64,000 bases of DNA from Neotabrizicola shimadae (GCF_019623905.1 NZ_CP069370.1:992001-1056000); one strand, 5' to 3'. Shown: positions 26,305 to 34,122, counted from the stretch's first letter. Notes: generated by a model from the letters alone, not told the origin. Numbers and translations are program-made.

Positions 26305-27249
26305 ATGGCGGCATCCTCGGCCATGCGGCGGAAACTGGCAGCGGGCGCTCTGGCCGCCGCCGAAGGCGGCCCCGGCGCCGATCGGTCCTGGCGGCTGTCG
26401 CTGGCCCGCGCCGCGCGCGATCAGGCGCATCTGTCGCTTGAGGTGGCCTGGGCCACCATCGACCTTCTCACCCTTGCCGAACTGCTGGAACTCCCGCCCG
26501 AACGCGCTCTGGTCGCCATCCTGGAAGGCCCGGGCGACGGGTTGGGGCTTCTCGTGTTCTCGGCCCCCGTCCTCGCCGGCATCATCGAAATGCAGACCAT
26601 CGGTCGCGTGACGAACCTTCCCCCCGCGCCGCGCCGGCCCACGCGCACCGATGCCGCACTGGTCGCCGGCCTGATCGACGCTGCCCTTTCCGGCCTGCAG
26701 GACGAACTGCGCGAAGAGGCCGATCTCGTCTGGGCGGGCGGCTTCCGCTACGCCTCGTTCCTCGAAGACGCGCGCCCGCTCGGCCTTCTCCTGGAAGACG
26801 CCAGCTACCGCGTGCTCCGGGCCGAAGTCAGCCTCGCCCTCGGCGCCAAGACGGGCGAGGTGATCCTCGCCCTGCCCGCCGAAGGCCGGGGCCAGCGCCC
26901 CGCGCCCCGCGGCGCCCAGGCCGAACCCGCCGAAACCGGCCCCGCCTTCACCCTTGCGCTCGGGGAACAGGTCCTCGCCGCCCCCGCCCTGGTCGAGGCG
27001 CAGATCGCCCGCCTCACGCTCCCGCTGGCCGAAATCATGACCCTGCAACCCGGCCAGGTGCTTGCTCTGCCACAGGCCGCGCTGGATCGCATCTCGGTGG
27101 ATGGGCTGGACGGCCGCCGCCTCGCCACGGCCCGGCTGGGTCAGACCCAGGGCATGCGCGCCATCCGGCTCACGCTGGACCCGCCGGCTGAGACCGCCGC
27201 GCCGGCCGAACCGGCGCCCGTCGCAGCGCCGATCGGCACCGCCGCCTGA
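26305..27249 (+). CDS. Orphan FliM/FliN-like protein with C-terminal SpoA domain
   Basis: 314 residues. A FliM-like middle domain runs from about 20 to 190 (LSLARAARDQAHLSLEVAWATIDLLTLAELLELPPERALVAIL). The SpoA/FliN-type C-terminal domain is about 235-290 (AQIARLTLPLAEIMTLQPGQVLALPQAALDRISVDGL). The N-terminal CheY-P-binding peptide of standard FliM (LSQ-EID type) is not seen. A Pro/Ala-rich tail follows. No other flagellar gene is in the window. It stands 72 bp downstream of the kinase on the same strand, so it may be cotranscribed with a CheY-like receiver and kinase. Confidence 0.8.
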   Translation: MAASSAMRRKLAAGALAAAEGGPGADRSWRLSLARAARDQAHLSLEVAWATIDLLTLAELLELPPERALVAILEGPGDGLGLLVFSAPVLAGIIEMQTIGRVTNLPPAPRRPTRTDAALVAGLIDAALSGLQDELREEADLVWAGGFRYASFLEDARPLGLLLEDASYRVLRAEVSLALGAKTGEVILALPAEGRGQRPAPRGAQAEPAETGPAFTLALGEQVLAAPALVEAQIARLTLPLAEIMTLQPGQVLALPQAALDRISVDGLDGRRLATARLGQTQGMRAIRLTLDPPAETAAPAEPAPVAAPIGTAA

Positions 27250-27253
27250 CCCC

Positions 27254-27685
27254 TCAGCCCCGCGCCGCCAGATCCTCGATCAGCGCCCGCAGCGGCTCCA
27301 GGTTATAGCCGTACCGCGCCGGAATCCCGATCAGCTCATCCGCCGGCTGAACCCCAACCTGGGTCAGCGCCCAGACCTGCGACGACCGGTTGCCCGAGGC
27401 GCAATAGGCCAGCACCGGCCCCCGTGCCGCCGCCAAAGCCTCGGCCTGCACCGTCACGTTGTCCATCGTCATCGCGCCCCCGATGATCGGGTTCACCACG
27501 AAGACCAGCCCCGCCGCCTCGGCCGCCGCCTGCATCACCGGCGTATGCAGTTCGGGCGGAATCTCGGGGTCGGGCCGGTTGTCGATCAGCACCGCAAAGC
27601 CCGCTGCGCGGATCGCCTGCATGTCCTCCGGCCCGATCTGCGGCGCGACGGCATAGGTTTCGGTCAGGGGGCGGATGTCCAGCAT
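27254..27685 (-). CDS. TIGR01244/DUF442-type phosphatase- or rhodanese-like protein
   Basis: 143 residues. Dual-specificity-phosphatase-like fold with an active-site loop YCASGNRSSQVWAL (Cys and Arg four residues apart) near residue 97, as in the N-terminal domain of beta-lactamase-hydrolase-like (Blh) proteins. The start block LDIRPLTETYAVAPQIGPEDMQAIRAAGF is diagnostic. Blh fuses this domain to a metallo-beta-lactamase-type persulfide dioxygenase; here the two are separate genes 108 bp apart. The role is probably in sulfane-sulfur handling. The start at 27685 (MLDIRPL) is chosen; upstream extension is low-complexity. Confidence 0.82.
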   Translation of the reverse strand: MLDIRPLTETYAVAPQIGPEDMQAIRAAGFAVLIDNRPDPEIPPELHTPVMQAAAEAAGLVFVVNPIIGGAMTMDNVTVQAEALAAARGPVLAYCASGNRSSQVWALTQVGVQPADELIGIPARYGYNLEPLRALIEDLAARG

Positions 27686-27793
27686 CAGGGTTCTCCGGCA
27701 GGCGGCCACGAAAGCGCCGCCGCGGCTCCCCGCGCCGGCCCTCCCTGCATGACCACGCAAGCCCGGAAAATCAAGCCGCCCGTTGGCTCGCGC

Positions 27794-28657
27794 CTAAAGC
27801 CCGTTCACCGGCACCTTCAGATAGACCTGCCCGTTGTCCTCGGCCTCGGGGAATTGGCCCGCCCGCATGTTCACCTGCAACGACGGGATGATCAGCCGCG
27901 GCATCGCCAGCGTGGCATCGCGTTTTTCGCGCATCGCCACGAACTCGTCCTTCGACCGCCCGCCGCCCACATGCACGTTCCGCGCCTTCTGTTCGCCCAC
28001 CGTCGATTCCCAGGCATAGACGTCGCGCCCCGGCGCCTTGTAGTCGTGGCCGACAAACACCCGCGTCTCGTCCGGCAGCGCCAGGATCTTCTGCACCGAG
28101 GCGAACATCACCTCGGCCGATCCGCCCGGAAAATCGCAACGCGCCGTGCCGAAATCCGGCATGAACAGCGTGTCGCCCACAAAGGCCGCATCCCCGATCA
28201 CATAGGTCAGGCAGGCCGGCGTATGGCCAGGCGTGTGCAGCACATCGCCGCGCATCTGCCCGATCATGAAGCTGTCGCCCTCCTGGAACAGCCGGTCGAA
28301 CTGCGACCCGTCGCGCTGGAACCGCGTGCCTTCGTTGAAGATCTTGCCAAAGGTCTCCTGCACAACGGTAATGCGATCGCCGATGCCGATCTTGCCGCCC
28401 AGGCGCTCCTGGATATAGGGCGCCGCAGAAAGGTGGTCGGCATGGACATGGGTTTCCAGCACCCAGTCCAGCTTCAGGTCCTCGGCGCGAATGAACTCGA
28501 TCACTGCATCGGCCGACCGTGTGTCGGTCCGCCCCGAGGCATAGTCGAAATCCAGAACGGAATCGATCACCGCGCAGGCCCGGCCCTCGGGCTCACGCAC
28601 GACATAGGTGATGGTGTTCGTCGCTTCGTCGAAGAAGGCATGAACGGCAGGTTTCAT
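27794..28657 (-). CDS. MBL-fold hydrolase, persulfide dioxygenase (Blh/ETHE1-like)
   Basis: 287 residues. Zn/Fe ligands: THVHADHLSAA near residue 67, HTPGHTPACLTY near 130, and DTLFMPDFGTARCDFPGG near 152 (ETHE1-type Asp). VFVGHDY lies near 195. The C-terminal ESTVGEQKARNVHVGG..EDNGQVYLKVPVNGL end matches the Blh/PDO branch that oxidises glutathione persulfide. It is divergent from a dksA-like gene. Its upstream region contains an inverted repeat resembling the BigR/SqrR site that controls such genes. The start at 28657 (MKPAVHAFF) is chosen on family alignment. Confidence 0.87.
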   Translation of the reverse strand: MKPAVHAFFDEATNTITYVVREPEGRACAVIDSVLDFDYASGRTDTRSADAVIEFIRAEDLKLDWVLETHVHADHLSAAPYIQERLGGKIGIGDRITVVQETFGKIFNEGTRFQRDGSQFDRLFQEGDSFMIGQMRGDVLHTPGHTPACLTYVIGDAAFVGDTLFMPDFGTARCDFPGGSAEVMFASVQKILALPDETRVFVGHDYKAPGRDVYAWESTVGEQKARNVHVGGGRSKDEFVAMREKRDATLAMPRLIIPSLQVNMRAGQFPEAEDNGQVYLKVPVNGL

Positions 28658-28705
28658 CGGCACTCTCCCGGTGTCACGAGGCGAAGATAGGCAGGTGGAG
28701 GTCAT

Positions 28706-28721
28706 ATTTCAATCGTTGAAT
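28706..28721. promoter_or_regulatory. Candidate BigR/SqrR-type operator
   Basis: ATTTCAATCGTTGAAT contains the inverted repeat TTCAA-N3-TTGAA and fits the SqrR pattern ATTC-N8-GAAT with one mismatch. It lies 49 bp upstream of the persulfide dioxygenase start. The regulator itself is not in the window. Confidence 0.5.
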
Positions 28722-28739
28722 GTGTATTCCCGTCCGGTC

Positions 28740-28753
28740 TTGACCTGCATCAA
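28740..28753. promoter_or_regulatory. FnrL-type anaerobox
   Basis: TTGACCTGCATCAA fits the FNR/FnrL consensus TTGAY-N4-RTCAA exactly. A -10-like TAGTCT at 28776-28781 places the box near -41 for the plus-strand dksA-like gene, as in class II FNR-activated promoters. The distance to the minus-strand MBL gene is 83 bp, so it could also act there. Confidence 0.7.
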
Positions 28754-28802
28754 GGCGGGGCAGGGACCCTCTGCCTAGTCTGACCCCGGAACGGAGAAGA
28801 CC

Positions 28803-29132
28803 ATGACCCCCATTGCCACACGCAAGGCCCAACTCCTGTCCCGGCTCGCCGACCTCACGGGCCGGCTGCACAGCATCGGGCAGGAACTCGATTCGCATCA
28901 GGCCCGCGACTGGGAAGAGCTTGCCACCGAGCGTGAGGGCGATGAAGTCCTCGAAAACATGGGCGCCGCCGGCAAGCAGGAAATCCGCGGCATAAAGGCG
29001 GCGCTTCACCGCATCGAAGAGGGTGAATACGGCTTCTGCGTGACTTGCGGCGCCGAGATCGGTCAGGACCGGCTGGACCTGATCCCCTGGACGCCATTCT
29101 GCCGCACCTGCGCAGCAAAAGGAGCGACGTGA
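28803..29132 (+). CDS. DksA/TraR C4-type zinc-finger protein
   Basis: 109 residues. A coiled-coil N-terminus (RKAQLLSRLADLTGRLHSIGQELDSHQ) precedes the DksA-type zinc finger CVTCGAEIG..RLDLIPWTPFCRTC near residues 79-105, with all four Cys present. The coiled-coil tip has DWEELATEREGDE, carrying acidic residues comparable to the DksA tip. It is shorter than E. coli DksA (151). It probably modulates RNA polymerase through the secondary channel. The upstream anaerobox suggests oxygen-limited induction. It overlaps the next gene by one base. Confidence 0.88.
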   Translation: MTPIATRKAQLLSRLADLTGRLHSIGQELDSHQARDWEELATEREGDEVLENMGAAGKQEIRGIKAALHRIEEGEYGFCVTCGAEIGQDRLDLIPWTPFCRTCAAKGAT

Positions 29133-29362
29133 TGACCAATACCGACCCCACACGCGCGATGATGGATCTCGCCACCAGTCTTGCCGAGGCCACGGCGACG
29201 GCCCAGAAGGCGGGGCTTGAACTGCTTCAGGCCGAATATCATGCCCTGACCGCCCTGATGCCCGGCCTCGCGCCCTCCGAAGAAGACGAGGCGCGCCAGG
29301 AAGCTGAACGCCGCGCCGTCGAGGCTGCGGTGGAAGCAGGCTTCGACAACATGCCCGTCTAG
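29132..29362 (+). CDS. Small helical hypothetical protein coupled to the DksA-like gene
   Basis: 76 residues; ATG 29132 overlaps the preceding TGA. The protein is an amphipathic helical stretch (DPTRAMMDLATSLAEATATAQKAGLELLQAEYHALTALM) followed by an acidic helix. No signal peptide or known domain is recognised. Helical content resembles phasin-like or polymerase-associated small proteins, but I claim no function. Confidence 0.68.
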   Translation: MTNTDPTRAMMDLATSLAEATATAQKAGLELLQAEYHALTALMPGLAPSEEDEARQEAERRAVEAAVEAGFDNMPV

Positions 29363-29413
29363 AGCCTCTTCACCCGGAAGGGGGCCGGAGCAGCGGCCCA
29401 GCCATCCTCCCTC

Positions 29414-29451
29414 CGCGCCGCCGGCCCCGCCGCGCGGCGCGTCCGTTTTTT
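29414..29451 (+). terminator. Rho-independent terminator after the DksA-like operon
   Basis: CGCGCCGC (29414-29421) pairs with GCGGCGCG (29434-29441) over a 12-nt loop and is followed by TCCGTTTTTT. It lies 52 bp after the small helical gene. Confidence 0.6.
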
Positions 29452-29492
29452 GGCCGGGCGGCACGCCATTTCCGCGATCTCCTGTGGGGTAA

Positions 29493-29510
29493 TATGATAC
29501 CTTTATCATA
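29493..29510. promoter_or_regulatory. AT-rich inverted repeat upstream of rplM
   Basis: TATGATA-CCTT-TATCATA is a perfect 7-bp inverted repeat in otherwise GC-rich DNA, with flanking GGT and ACC extending the symmetry imperfectly. It lies 124 bp before rplM. A candidate -35 (TTGACC near 29550) lies downstream of it. It may be an operator for a metal- or redox-type repressor; the regulator is unknown. Confidence 0.45.
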
Positions 29511-29633
29511 ACCTGTTGAAATGGAATGACTTAATCTCAGCTCCCGCGCTTGACCTCTGCGCCGAAATGAACGAAAAGCCGCCATCCGAGATTCCGGGGG
29601 GAAGCCCCCGCCAGACCTCATGGGACCGACCAC

Positions 29634-30098
29634 ATGAAAACCTTTACCGCTACCCCGGCGGATATCGAGAAGAAGTGGATCCTGATCGACGCCGAAGGCG
29701 TCGTTCTGGGCCGCCTCGCCACGATCGTCGCCAACATCCTGCGCGGCAAGAACAAGCCGACCTTCACCCCCCACATGGACATGGGTGACAATGTCATCGT
29801 CATCAACGCCGACAAGGTGCAGATGACCGGCAAGAAGCGCACCGACAAGGTCTACTACTGGCACACCGGCCACCCCGGCGGGATCAAGAGCCGCACCGCG
29901 CGCCAGATCCTCGAAGGCGCCCACCCCGAGCGTGTGGTGGAAAAGGCCGTCGAACGCATGATCACCCGCAACCGCCTGGGCCGTCAGCAGATGACGAACC
30001 TGCGCATCTATGCAGGTGCCGCCCATCCGCACGAGGCGCAGCAGCCGACCGTCCTCGACGTCAAGTCGATGAACCCGAAGAACAGCCGGAGCGCGTGA
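29634..30098 (+). CDS. rplM: 50S ribosomal protein L13
   Basis: 154 residues; recognised by [49 protein letters not shown] and [22 protein letters not shown] short alphaproteobacterial C-terminal extension ends in NPKNSRSA. It forms the usual rplM-rpsI pair, with rpsI starting 2 bp after its stop. Confidence 0.98.
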   Translation: MKTFTATPADIEKKWILIDAEGVVLGRLATIVANILRGKNKPTFTPHMDMGDNVIVINADKVQMTGKKRTDKVYYWHTGHPGGIKSRTARQILEGAHPERVVEKAVERMITRNRLGRQQMTNLRIYAGAAHPHEAQQPTVLDVKSMNPKNSRSA

Positions 30099-30100
30099 TC

Positions 30101-30592
30101 ATGGCCGAACTGAAATCTCTCGACGATCTGAAGGCCGCCGTCGCCGGTGCCGCTCCTGCAGCCGCTGCCCCGGAAGCCGCTCCCCGCGCTCCCGTCCGTG
30201 ACAAGCTGGGCCGCTCCTATGCGACCGGCAAGCGCAAGGATGCCGTCGCCCGCGTCTGGATCAAGCCCGGCTCGGGCAAGGTTGTGGTCAATGGCAAGCC
30301 GATGGCGGAATACTTCGCCCGCCCGGTGCTGCAGATGATCTTGCGCCAGCCCTTCACCGTTGCCAACGTGGAAGGCCAGTTCGACGTCTACGCCACCGTC
30401 GCCGGCGGCGGGCTCTCGGGCCAGGCCGGTGCGGTCAAGCACGGCGTGTCGAAGGCCCTGCAACTCTATGAACCCGCCCTGCGTGGCGCGCTCAAGGCCG
30501 CGGGCTTCCTGACCCGCGACAGCCGCGTCGTGGAACGCAAGAAGTACGGCAAGCGCAAGGCACGCCGCAGCTTCCAGTTCTCGAAGCGCTGA
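30101..30592 (+). CDS. rpsI: 30S ribosomal protein S9
   Basis: 163 residues, about 30 longer than E. coli S9 because of an N-terminal Ala/Pro-rich extension ([22 protein letters not shown]) common in alphaproteobacteria. The core [31 protein letters not shown] and the C-terminal [16 protein letters not shown] reaching the P-site are intact. ATG 30101 is preferred over the GTG at 30095, which overlaps rplM. Confidence 0.98.
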   Translation: MAELKSLDDLKAAVAGAAPAAAAPEAAPRAPVRDKLGRSYATGKRKDAVARVWIKPGSGKVVVNGKPMAEYFARPVLQMILRQPFTVANVEGQFDVYATVAGGGLSGQAGAVKHGVSKALQLYEPALRGALKAAGFLTRDSRVVERKKYGKRKARRSFQFSKR

Positions 30593-30613
30593 TCGGCTTC
30601 ACATGGCTTCTGC

Positions 30614-30645
30614 AAGGGCGCGGCTTCGGCCGCGCCCTTCGCATT
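30614..30645 (+). terminator. Terminator of rplM-rpsI
   Basis: AAGGGCGCGGC (30614-30624) and GCCGCGCCCTT (30629-30639) form a perfect 11-bp stem capped by a TTCG tetraloop. The T-tract is weak (CGCATTT). Confidence 0.75.
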
Positions 30646-30745
30646 TGCGCGGGGCCGCAGGGCAGGGCGCTTGCCCGCGCATAAAGAAGGACCGGCCGTC
30701 TTGCGACGCGCCGGCCCAGTCGGGGATGAGCTCGTTGGGGGCGCG

Positions 30746-30961
30746 TCAGTCGCGCCAGAAGGGCTTCGCGATCTCAGTCTCTGCCTCGACGGGGTCCAGC
30801 CCGATGTCGCGCAGCATCCGGTCGTCCAGCAGCGCCAGGCGGTTTCGCGTGCGCTGGCGGTACAGGGCGGCAAGCACGCGCCCGACCACGGTCTGACGCG
30901 CACGAACCAGCGCAGGGGCGCCGGGGGCGAACAGGGCGGGGGTCTGGGTGCGGGTGGTCAT
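30746..30961 (-). CDS. DUF1127 (YjiS-like) small protein
   Basis: 71 residues. The C-terminal half RQRTRNRLALLDDRMLRDIGLDPVEAETEIAKPFWRD is the classic DUF1127 motif (arginine-rich helix, then LxxLDDRxLxDIGL). Short Arg-rich DUF1127 proteins in alphaproteobacteria have been linked to RNA turnover and phosphate/stress responses. It is divergent from a MocR regulator, with direct repeats in the shared promoter region. Confidence 0.85.
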   Translation of the reverse strand: MTTRTQTPALFAPGAPALVRARQTVVGRVLAALYRQRTRNRLALLDDRMLRDIGLDPVEAETEIAKPFWRD

Positions 30962-30978
30962 GCTGTCCTGCTTTGTGT

Positions 30979-31017
30979 TGATACAATTCGGTCGTTCGGA
31001 TAAGTAAGTGATACAAT
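30979..31017. promoter_or_regulatory. Direct-repeat operator for the MocR regulator
   Basis: TGATACAAT occurs at 30979-30987 and again at 31009-31017, 30 bp start to start, i.e. about three helical turns. MocR/PdxR-type regulators are known to bind widely spaced direct repeats near divergent promoters. The site lies between the DUF1127 gene and the MocR start. Confidence 0.55.
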
Positions 31018-31046
31018 CCCCGCGATTGAGTCGCCAGAGGAACATT

Positions 31047-32447
31047 GTGACGGATACGAACTGGACGCCCGACCTCACGGCCTTCCCAGGGCCCAAGTAT
31101 CTTGGCCTCTCGCGCGCCCTGCGCGAGGCGATCCGTGCGGGCGAACTGGCCCCCGGCGCCCGCCTGCCGCCCGTGCGCGAACTCGCCTGGGCCATCGGCG
31201 TCACCCCCGGCACCGTGGCCCGCGCCTATCAGCAGGCCACGCAAGAGGGGCTTCTGGCGGCCACCGTGGGCCGCGGCACCTTCGTCGCCGCCGCCGCGCC
31301 GCGCCTCGGCCCCACCCAGCCCCTGCACATCGACCGCCCGCGCGACGTGGCCGGCCAGGTGAACATGCGCGCCCCCACGCTGCCCGAAATCGGCCAGGCC
31401 CCGGCCTTCGCCGCCGCGCTCGACCGCATCGGGCGGGGCATCTCGGTCGCCTGGCACGACTATCCCAGCCAGACCGACGAGGCCCCCCTCCGCCGCGCCA
31501 TCTGCGACTGGCTCTCCGACCGCGCGCTCGGTCCCCTCGACGCCGAAGACGTGGCGCTCACCCTGGGCGGCCAGAACGCCATAAGCCTTGTTCTTCTGTG
31601 CTGCCTGCGCGGCGACCGCCCCGTGGTGCTGACCGAAGACCTGTCCTATCCCGGCTTCCGCCACGCCGCCCGCCTCGCCCGGGCCGAGGTCATCGGCATC
31701 GAGACCGACCGCGAAGGCATGGTCCCCGACGCGCTCGAAGCCGCCTGCCGCCGCCACGGCGCCCAGGTCCTCTGCCTCACCGCCGAGGCGCAGAACCCCA
31801 CCACCGCCCGCCTCACCCCCGCCCGGCGCGAGGCCATCGTCGCCATCGCCCGCCGCTACGACCTGCAGATCATCGACGACGACTGCTATGCCCTCTCCGT
31901 CTCCGTCCTGCCCTCGCTGCGCGCCCTGGCCCCCGAACGCTGCTGGCACGTCGGTTCCTGGTCCAAGTCGATCTCCCCCGCACTTCGCTTTGGCTACATC
32001 GCCTGCCCGCGCGGGCTGGGCCAGTCCGGCCGCCTCACCGCCCAGCACAGCTTCTTCGCCCTGCCGCGCCCGCTGACCGAGCTTGCCCTCGACCTCCTGG
32101 AAAGCGGCGAGGCCCGCCGCCTGCGCGCGCTGGTGCAGGAAGAACAGGACCGCCGCCTTGCCGCCGTGGTCGCCGCGCTGGACGGCCAGGATCTCTCCTG
32201 GCAGCCCGGCGTGCAGTTCCTCTACCTGCGCCTGCGCCCCGGCTGGCAGGCCTCCGCCTTCGCCCGCGCCGCCGAGGCTGAGGGCGTCTTCCTCCGCCCC
32301 GCCGACGAATTCGCCGCCCCCGGCATCCGCGCCCCCAATGCCGTGCGCCTGGCGCTCGCCGGCCGCGCCCCCTGGCCCGACTTCACCGCCGCGCTCGACC
32401 GCCTGGCCCGCCTCCTGCAACGCCCCCCGCAAGAGGCCGAGGTCTGA
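31047..32447 (+). CDS. MocR/PdxR-family GntR-aminotransferase regulator
   Basis: 466 residues. N-terminal winged helix about residues 15-85 (YLGLSRALREAIRAGELAPGARLPPVRELAWAIGVTPGTVARAYQQATQEGLL). The C-terminal fold-type I aminotransferase-like domain has the PLP lysine in HVGSWSKSISPALRFGYI near residue 315, with LTAEAQNPTTA and IIDDDCYA blocks. GTG 31047 follows AGAGGAAC and is preferred over a GTG at 31008 that lies inside the repeats. The effector is probably PLP or an amino acid. The target is possibly its own divergent neighbour. Confidence 0.87.
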   Translation: MTDTNWTPDLTAFPGPKYLGLSRALREAIRAGELAPGARLPPVRELAWAIGVTPGTVARAYQQATQEGLLAATVGRGTFVAAAAPRLGPTQPLHIDRPRDVAGQVNMRAPTLPEIGQAPAFAAALDRIGRGISVAWHDYPSQTDEAPLRRAICDWLSDRALGPLDAEDVALTLGGQNAISLVLLCCLRGDRPVVLTEDLSYPGFRHAARLARAEVIGIETDREGMVPDALEAACRRHGAQVLCLTAEAQNPTTARLTPARREAIVAIARRYDLQIIDDDCYALSVSVLPSLRALAPERCWHVGSWSKSISPALRFGYIACPRGLGQSGRLTAQHSFFALPRPLTELALDLLESGEARRLRALVQEEQDRRLAAVVAALDGQDLSWQPGVQFLYLRLRPGWQASAFARAAEAEGVFLRPADEFAAPGIRAPNAVRLALAGRAPWPDFTAALDRLARLLQRPPQEAEV

Positions 32448-32644
32448 CCGATTCGTCCCGATTGTGGCGGCTTTGTGGCAACCTCAAGGCGCCGCCAAGG
32501 CCGCCCCCGCCCAAGCCCCGGCAACTGTTGCCGAAACGTGCCGCCCCCGCCGCGATTTCGCCGCCATTCGCCAAGATTGTTGACGCAAACCCCTGATCCG
32601 CCTCACCTTCAATACAGAGCAGCAAAACAATCGGGCCCGCAAAG

Positions 32645-32905
32645 ATGGGACATCAGGCATCCTTCCACGCCCCTCACGGGGGCGCTGACTTCCTTGGCTG
32701 GCGGCGCACCCGCGCCGGCGGTACAGAGATCGTGTATGACGACGGCGTCGCGCGCCGTCTGGTCTGGCGCGCTGACGTGCGCCCCGGCCACGAAGAACGC
32801 CTTTCCGACGCACTTCAAGTCGCGGTCGGCGCGCTCCGCGTCCTACCCACTCTCTACGACGAGTTGCGCAAGCGCTCCATCGCCATCGAGGCGGTGGGAA
32901 GATAG
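32645..32905 (+). CDS. Small hypothetical protein
   Basis: 86 residues (MGHQASFHAPHGGADFLGWRR...). It has no TM or signal sequence and no recognised family; basic residues are frequent. Third codon positions are about 70% GC while second positions are much lower, consistent with coding, but the ribosome-binding site is weak (GCAAAG). Competing ORFs on both strands exist, so this call is tentative. Confidence 0.42.
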   Translation: MGHQASFHAPHGGADFLGWRRTRAGGTEIVYDDGVARRLVWRADVRPGHEERLSDALQVAVGALRVLPTLYDELRKRSIAIEAVGR

Positions 32906-33048
32906 CCCCCGATTCGCCGCGCCCGGCCGGGTGCCTGCCGCGAAGCGGTCTGCCGCCATTTCCGGCAGCCGTGCCGCAGGCCAGAAGGCCGCCGTGACCG
33001 ATGACAGGGGAACGTACAACAATAACAATACTCTCTGACACGAACCTC
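32906..33048 (+). other. Non-coding stretch ahead of a terminator (possible small RNA)
   Basis: The 329-bp interval to 33234 has no gene that I can support. 32906-33048 contains short hairpins (GGCC-AGAA-GGCC) and then an A-rich unstructured run (AACGTACAACAATAACAATA) leading directly into a strong terminator. That layout resembles the 3' end of a small RNA or of a longer transcript from the small gene upstream. No convincing promoter was found. Confidence 0.35.
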
Positions 33049-33079
33049 AAGTGCCCGCCCCGCGGGCACTTTTCATTTT
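33049..33079 (+). terminator. Rho-independent terminator with no clear gene just before it
   Basis: AAGTGCCCGC (33049-33058) and GCGGGCACTT (33062-33071) form a perfect 10-bp stem with a CCC loop, followed by TTCATTTT. Further along, TTTGATCAAA at 33175-33184 is a 10-bp palindrome 51 bp upstream of the next transporter gene and could be an operator. Confidence 0.8.
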
Positions 33080-33234
33080 ACCATGCCTGCACCGCCGCTT
33101 TTCCTTGCTTGCCGCCCGGTCAAAGCCAATCCTCTGCCCATCCCGGCTTGCCATGCAGCGAGGGATTCGCGTAATTTGATCAAACTTCGAAATCGACGGC
33201 CGGCAAAGGCCGCACCAGGACGACAGGGGGCGCG

Positions 33235-34122
33235 ATGGCGCAGGGGACGGGAACGGACGGCTTCCTGGACAAGGAAGCACGGTCAGGGCTTACGCTCATC
33301 GCACCGCCGGGGCTCTATGCCCTTCTGCTTCTGGCGATGCCCATCGCCACGATCGTCATCTACAGCTTCCTCACGGACGGCTATCTTGAGATCGTCCGCG
33401 ATTTCACCTTCGACAACTACATCAAGGCCTGGACCGATCCGCTCTACCGGCTGATCATGCTGAAGTCGCTGGCCGTCTCCATCGGCGTGACCTTCATCAC
33501 CGTGGTCCTCGCCTTCCCGGTCGCCTATTACGTCAGCTTCTACGCCGAGCCCTCGCGCAAGTCGCTCTGGCTGTTCCTCATAACCATCCCGTTCTGGACC
33601 AGCTACCTGATCCGCATTTTCCTCTGGAAAGTGATCCTGGGCTACAACGGCGTCATCAACTCAGGTCTGATGTCGCTCGGGATCATCGACGAGCCGATCA
33701 CCGCCATCAATTACAACATGGGCGCCGTCGTCACCGCTCTGGCCCATGCCTATGCGCCCTTCGCCATCCTTCCGATCTTCGTCGCCCTTGAAAAGATCGA
33801 CCGCTCGCTGCTGGAAGCCGGGCAGGATCTCGGCGAAAGCGCCTTCGCGACCTTCCGCCGCGTGACCCTGCCCCTTGCCATGCCGGGTGTCGTGGGCGCT
33901 GTGATGATCGTGTTCATCCCGACCATCGGCGATTTCGTCACGCCGCAGCTCCTGGGCGGTCCGGAAGGACGCCTCATCGCCAACGTGATCCAGCTGCAAT
34001 ATCTGAAGCTCGACAACTACCCGCTCGGCTCGGCCGTGGCCGTTTCGGCCATGCTCATCGTCGGAGCCGTCGCGCTGGCGTTCCTCTTCCTCAATCGCCG
34101 CTACCTGAGGGGGCCCAAGTAA
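33235..34122 (+). CDS. potB: Polyamine-type ABC transporter permease 1 (PotB-like)
   Basis: 295 residues with six TM segments. The N-terminal PPGLYALLLLAMPIATIVIYSFLTDGYLEIVRDFTFDNY and the EAA loop LLEAGQDLGESAFATFRRVTLPLAMPGVVG near residue 200 are typical PotB/PotH features. ACAGGGGGCGCG precedes the ATG. First gene of a three-gene set with potC and potA. No periplasmic binding protein gene adjoins it. Confidence 0.88.
   Translation: MAQGTGTDGFLDKEARSGLTLIAPPGLYALLLLAMPIATIVIYSFLTDGYLEIVRDFTFDNYIKAWTDPLYRLIMLKSLAVSIGVTFITVVLAFPVAYYVSFYAEPSRKSLWLFLITIPFWTSYLIRIFLWKVILGYNGVINSGLMSLGIIDEPITAINYNMGAVVTALAHAYAPFAILPIFVALEKIDRSLLEAGQDLGESAFATFRRVTLPLAMPGVVGAVMIVFIPTIGDFVTPQLLGGPEGRLIANVIQLQYLKLDNYPLGSAVAVSAMLIVGAVALAFLFLNRRYLRGPK

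Noticed and set aside
32475-33038. 187-codon open frame ending just before the terminator
   Set aside because: Arg/Pro/Ser-rich composition without a start signal, and it overlaps a better small ORF. Only the terminator is kept.
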